NCBI RefSeq assembly: GCF_900143565.1
Contig: NZ_FREX01000006.1
Location: 273,024-337,023, forward strand
DNA from: Pseudovibrio sp. Alg231-02
GTDB taxonomy: Bacteria > Pseudomonadota > Alphaproteobacteria > Rhizobiales > Stappiaceae
Reading direction: 5' to 3'
Length of the DNA stretch: 64,000 nt
Shown here: positions 61,577 to 64,000 of the stretch, piece by piece
How the letters are laid out: every line of letters starts with the position of its first letter
Position numbering within the stretch: position 1 is the stretch's first letter
The notes under the pieces: generated by a model
Told to the model about the DNA's origin: nothing
Database searches by the model: none
Seen by the model: the letters and a program-made list of their open reading frames with translations, nothing else
Position numbers and translations under genes: made by a program

Positions 61577-61623
61577 ACGCAGCCTATTTACAAACCGACC
61601 ATCGGTTTGTAAATAGGCTGCGT
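61577..61623. promoter_or_regulatory. 47-bp perfect palindrome containing the ACCGA-N3-TCGGT core
   Basis: Arms of 22 bp match perfectly around the trinucleotide CCA. The inner part, AAACCGA-CCA-TCGGTTT, equals the operator core at 60030. It lies between the GNAT gene (minus strand) and the hydrolase relic (plus strand). It may be a repressor site, a cruciform, or both. Confidence 0.75.
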
Positions 61624-61668
61624 GTCTGCTTTCCAGCATTCCAGTGTTAATGTTCCATGGTAATCTGA

Positions 61669-61931
61669 GGACTCACTTGTCCTGGAGAGCTATTGCTCGG
61701 CGGCCCTTTCCAGCCCAATATACGTATCATCGCTCCAGACCGACCAGGCATTGGCCATTCTGAATATAAGTCGAACTCTCGATTGCCCATTGGCCACAAG
61801 ACATTCAAGAGCTCCTTGATCATTTGCAGACCCATAAAGCTTTCTTGTATGCCCTCTCTGGTGGCGCACCCTATGCATTGGCTTGTAGTTGGGGTGCTGG
61901 CGTTACTCAGAATGATTTGGCGGGTTTCTGA
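61669..61931 (+). pseudogene. Alpha/beta hydrolase remnant, frameshifted
   Basis: The first frame gives IRIIAPDRPGIGHSEYKSN, the characteristic strand-loop before the nucleophile region. The frame then shifts near 61775, and the next frame reads HWPQDIQELLDHLQ and FLYALSGGAPYALACSWGAG, with the nucleophile elbow GxSGG, ending NDLAGF stop at 61929. The rest of the enzyme (catalytic Asp and His) is absent. It is a broken partial gene. Confidence 0.75.
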
Positions 61932-61965
61932 CAAGCTTCACTTTCCGACACGTGCATTCGATTAG

Positions 61966-62326
61966 TCAGCTAGGTACAACACCTTTTAAGAGAAAAGCAG
62001 ATTTTGAATAGAATGACTTTGGGCTGTATGCCAAGAGACAAGATCATGATGCTTTGATGAGAACGTCTGTAGTAGCTCTCCATCAGAGCTAGCTCAATCG
62101 ATGCTAGGAACACCCGAATGATCGCATTGGCCCACTTCATAGCAATGCCAACTAGGTAAAGACTTAGGCTTTCAAAACAGACGTAGTTCGCTCATTGAAG
62201 TCTAAGCTCATCCTCAGAGCATATTACTACTCTGCCACGTCTGTAGATCTAGATCTCAAAACCGTCTTCTACATGCAGTAAAATCGGTTCGATGTGGTGG
62301 TTGAGGGATGGCATGGAGGAGCTGTT
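61966..62326. other. Intergenic region with dispersed repeat copy 3
   Basis: No gene seen. It contains the repeat at 62089-62149 and the promoter and ribosome site (GGAGGAG) of the recombinase gene. Confidence 0.5.
62089..62149 (+). repeat. Dispersed intergenic repeat, copy 3
   Basis: CTAGCTCAATCGATGCTAGG and AACACCCGAATGATCGCATT, TGGCCC then TTCATAGCAATGCC align by eye with the first half of copy 2. Same orientation. Confidence 0.55.
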
Positions 62327-62959
62327 ATGACCATTACAAACCTTCCTATGATCCGACCAATAAAACCAGCCTGGAATCGTGGCAGGATTGTCGGGCAAAA
62401 GCGCCCTTTGCTACCAAAGCACGTTTGGGCCATTCGTGTTCGCCTTGAGCTTGCAGGCAAAGTACGTGAGCTAGCTTTGTTCAATACAGCAATCGATAGC
62501 AAACTCAGAGGGTGTGACCTTGTACGTCTTAAGGTTGTCGATGTCTTTACTGCAGGACGAGTGAAAGAGCGCACTTCAATAATACAGAGTAAGACCGGTA
62601 AGCCTGTTCAATTTGAACTCATGGAAGGAACCAGATCAGCCTTGTCAAAATGGATAGACAGTCCAGAAATGATCGGGTCAGAGTATTTATGGCCTGGTCG
62701 GTTTCATGACAGGCCGCACATTTCAACGCGACAGTATGGTCGAATGCTGAAAGAGTGGGTTTTATCAATCGGGCTAGAACCAAGTTCTTACGGCACACAC
62801 TCAATGCGTAGAACCAAAGTTGCGCAGATCTACAAGAAGACAGGTAATCTTCGTGCAGTGCAGCTTCTTCTTGGCCACACTAAGATGGACAGTACTGTCA
62901 GATACCTAGGTATCGATCTTGAGGATGCACTCTCGCTTTCAGAGAAGGTCGATATTTAG
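62327..62959 (+). CDS. Short tyrosine recombinase/integrase
   Basis: A 210-residue site-specific recombinase with only the catalytic domain and a short basic N terminus (PAWNRGRIVGQKRPLLPKHV). All active-site residues are visible: R61 (DSKLRG), K89 (QSKTG), H158 and R161 (THSMRR), H184 (LLGHTK) and Y193 (VRYLGID). The normal core-binding domain is missing, a form common in proteobacterial genomes and plasmids. The ATG at 62327 follows GGAGGAG. Its substrate sites are unknown; it could have served mobility of this accessory region. Confidence 0.88.
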   Translation: MTITNLPMIRPIKPAWNRGRIVGQKRPLLPKHVWAIRVRLELAGKVRELALFNTAIDSKLRGCDLVRLKVVDVFTAGRVKERTSIIQSKTGKPVQFELMEGTRSALSKWIDSPEMIGSEYLWPGRFHDRPHISTRQYGRMLKEWVLSIGLEPSSYGTHSMRRTKVAQIYKKTGNLRAVQLLLGHTKMDSTVRYLGIDLEDALSLSEKVDI

Positions 62960-63072
62960 AGGACAAGGAGCTGGAAGGGAGCAGCTCCAAATCCTCTTTC
63001 AGTGTTTGACCAGATGCCTATAAACTGATTGCCTTCTCTCTGTATGTTTCAGCAATTTTCTGTATATGCGCC

Positions 63073-64000
63073 TTACTTCTCCTTCAACGCATGCGCGATT
63101 TGGTCTTGCATGGGTTTTATGAAGTAGGAGAGGACGGTGCGTTCGCCGGTTTGGATGAAGCCTTCGACGGGCATGCCCGGGACGAGGGTCTGGCCGTTCA
63201 GCTTTGGCATTTCGCTCTCCAGGATCTTCAGGCGTGCCAGATAGAACGGTTCGCCGGTAACCTCATCGCGGGTCAGATCCGGGGAGACGTTGAGCACAGC
63301 TGCACCCAGCTCTGGTGTGGTGCGCTGATCGAAAGCAGCAAGGCGCACATAAGCGTCCTGTCCCACTTGCAGCTGATCCACATCAACGGGCTGAACGCGG
63401 CTTTCAATCACCAGATCACTGTCTTCCGGCACCACCAGCATGAGGGTATCACCCGGTGCGATCACGCCGCCAACAGTGTGAACGTTGAGCTGGTGCACAT
63501 AACCGGATTGCGGGGCGCGAATGTCGATGCGCTTCAGGCGGTCCTGTGCAGCCACTTCCTGCTCTTCCAGCTCGGCAATCTGCGAGCGGATGTTTTGCAG
63601 GTCGGATAGGACCTTCTCCAAAAACTCTTCGTCCAGCTGTAGGATCTGCACACGCTTTTCGCTGATGGCTTCCTTGGTCTGAGCGACCTGCGAGATCAAC
63701 CCGCCGCGATCACCAACCAGCTCGGCCCGTTCCCGCTTGATGGCGGTGACCTGAGAGGCGTTGATCAGGCGCTTTTCCAAAAGAGAAGCAAAGTCGGCGA
63801 GTTGCTGGGTGACAAGATCAATGCTTTCAGCTTTCGCATCGCGCTGCACCTGCAAGCCTTCAATCTGCTGCTCCAGCTGAGCAATCTGCTCGCCAAGCTG
63901 CTTCTTGCGGCCTTTGATGCCTTGCTGACGGGCAGCAAAGAGAGCTTGCTCACCATCCAGAGCAGTGGCAGCAATCTTGTCGGTCTTTGCCAGCTCAACC
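63073..64000 (-). CDS. HlyD-family type I secretion periplasmic adaptor, 5' end beyond the window
   Basis: Membrane-fusion protein that joins an ABC exporter to an outer-membrane channel. The visible 308 residues comprise a long coiled coil (GEQIAQLEQQIEGLQVQRDA; DLQNIRSQIAELEEQEVAAQ) running off the window, then the lipoyl/barrel part (RIDIRAPQSGYVHQLNVHTV, SRVQPVDVDQLQVGQDAYVR) and the C-terminal motif LVPGMPVEGFIQTGERTVLS YF-type, closing in the usual single-turn tail. The frame stays open to base 64000, so the annotated start at 63855 is not the real one. It could export RTX proteins such as the M10 protease. Confidence 0.9.
   Translation of the reverse strand, partial: VELAKTDKIAATALDGEQALFAARQQGIKGRKKQLGEQIAQLEQQIEGLQVQRDAKAESIDLVTQQLADFASLLEKRLINASQVTAIKRERAELVGDRGGLISQVAQTKEAISEKRVQILQLDEEFLEKVLSDLQNIRSQIAELEEQEVAAQDRLKRIDIRAPQSGYVHQLNVHTVGGVIAPGDTLMLVVPEDSDLVIESRVQPVDVDQLQVGQDAYVRLAAFDQRTTPELGAAVLNVSPDLTRDEVTGEPFYLARLKILESEMPKLNGQTLVPGMPVEGFIQTGERTVLSYFIKPMQDQIAHALKEK

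Overview
The window looks like chromosome of a marine alphaproteobacterium. Pseudovibrio or a close relative is my best guess, from overall style and not from any search. Supporting signs are a RirA-type Rrf2 regulator with the three-cysteine pattern, HemP, split ExbB/ExbD/TonB genes, moderate GC content, an RTX metalloprotease and a type I secretion adaptor. I saw no rRNA, tRNA or CRISPR array.

Layout. 1-2.4 kb: end of a branched-chain amino acid (liv) ABC operon. 2.4-6.7 kb: TonB energising module (hemP, an exported protein, exbB, two exbD genes, tonB) facing the iron regulator rirA. 6.9-12.1 kb: a GntR regulator and a catabolic operon (split UxaA/SuyAB-type dehydratase or lyase, mandelate-racemase-like dehydratase, BCCT transporter) with repeated ATTGT-N3-ACAAT operators. 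12.3-16.3 kb: a LysR gene divergent from a GST, EamA and SnoaL operon, then a TetR gene. 16.4-29.9 kb: a large iron block with two TonB-dependent receptors, a FecBCDE-type siderophore ABC importer, a siderophore-interacting reductase, FeoAB and an RhtX/FptX-like permease. 30-34 kb: a CstA-type transporter with a LytS/LytTR two-component system. 35-45.6 kb: surface and secreted proteins (RTX M10 protease with a PPC insertion; a 1528-residue autotransporter) separated by a decayed IS3 element.

46-63 kb is an accessory region. It holds an IS110 relic, an MBL-fold hydrolase, a five-gene operon of unknown function (48.0-55.0 kb) with a divergent AraC regulator, an IS3 terminus relic, a beta-lactamase-like hydrolase, an oxidoreductase/TetR pair, a GNAT gene, a broken alpha/beta hydrolase, a short tyrosine recombinase, and three diverged copies of an intergenic repeat. 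The window ends inside a HlyD-family secretion adaptor gene.

How the parts connect. TonB/ExbBD would power both receptors. Substrate taken up would pass through the ABC importer or the MFS permease, and SIP would reduce and release the iron. FeoAB would take ferrous iron. RirA is the likely iron sensor, and TGA-N9-TCA boxes lie upstream of two of the iron units.

The strongest candidate for an undescribed system is the 48.0-55.0 kb operon. It combines two large proteins I cannot place, a small Trypco1/CU044_2847-like protein, a protein ending in a pre-toxin-like segment, and a 584-residue protein with a PD-(D/E)XK-like nuclease pattern. The last two are one continuous reading frame interrupted by a single TAA immediately followed by GTG. 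A polymorphic-toxin or conflict system is my inference and is unproven.
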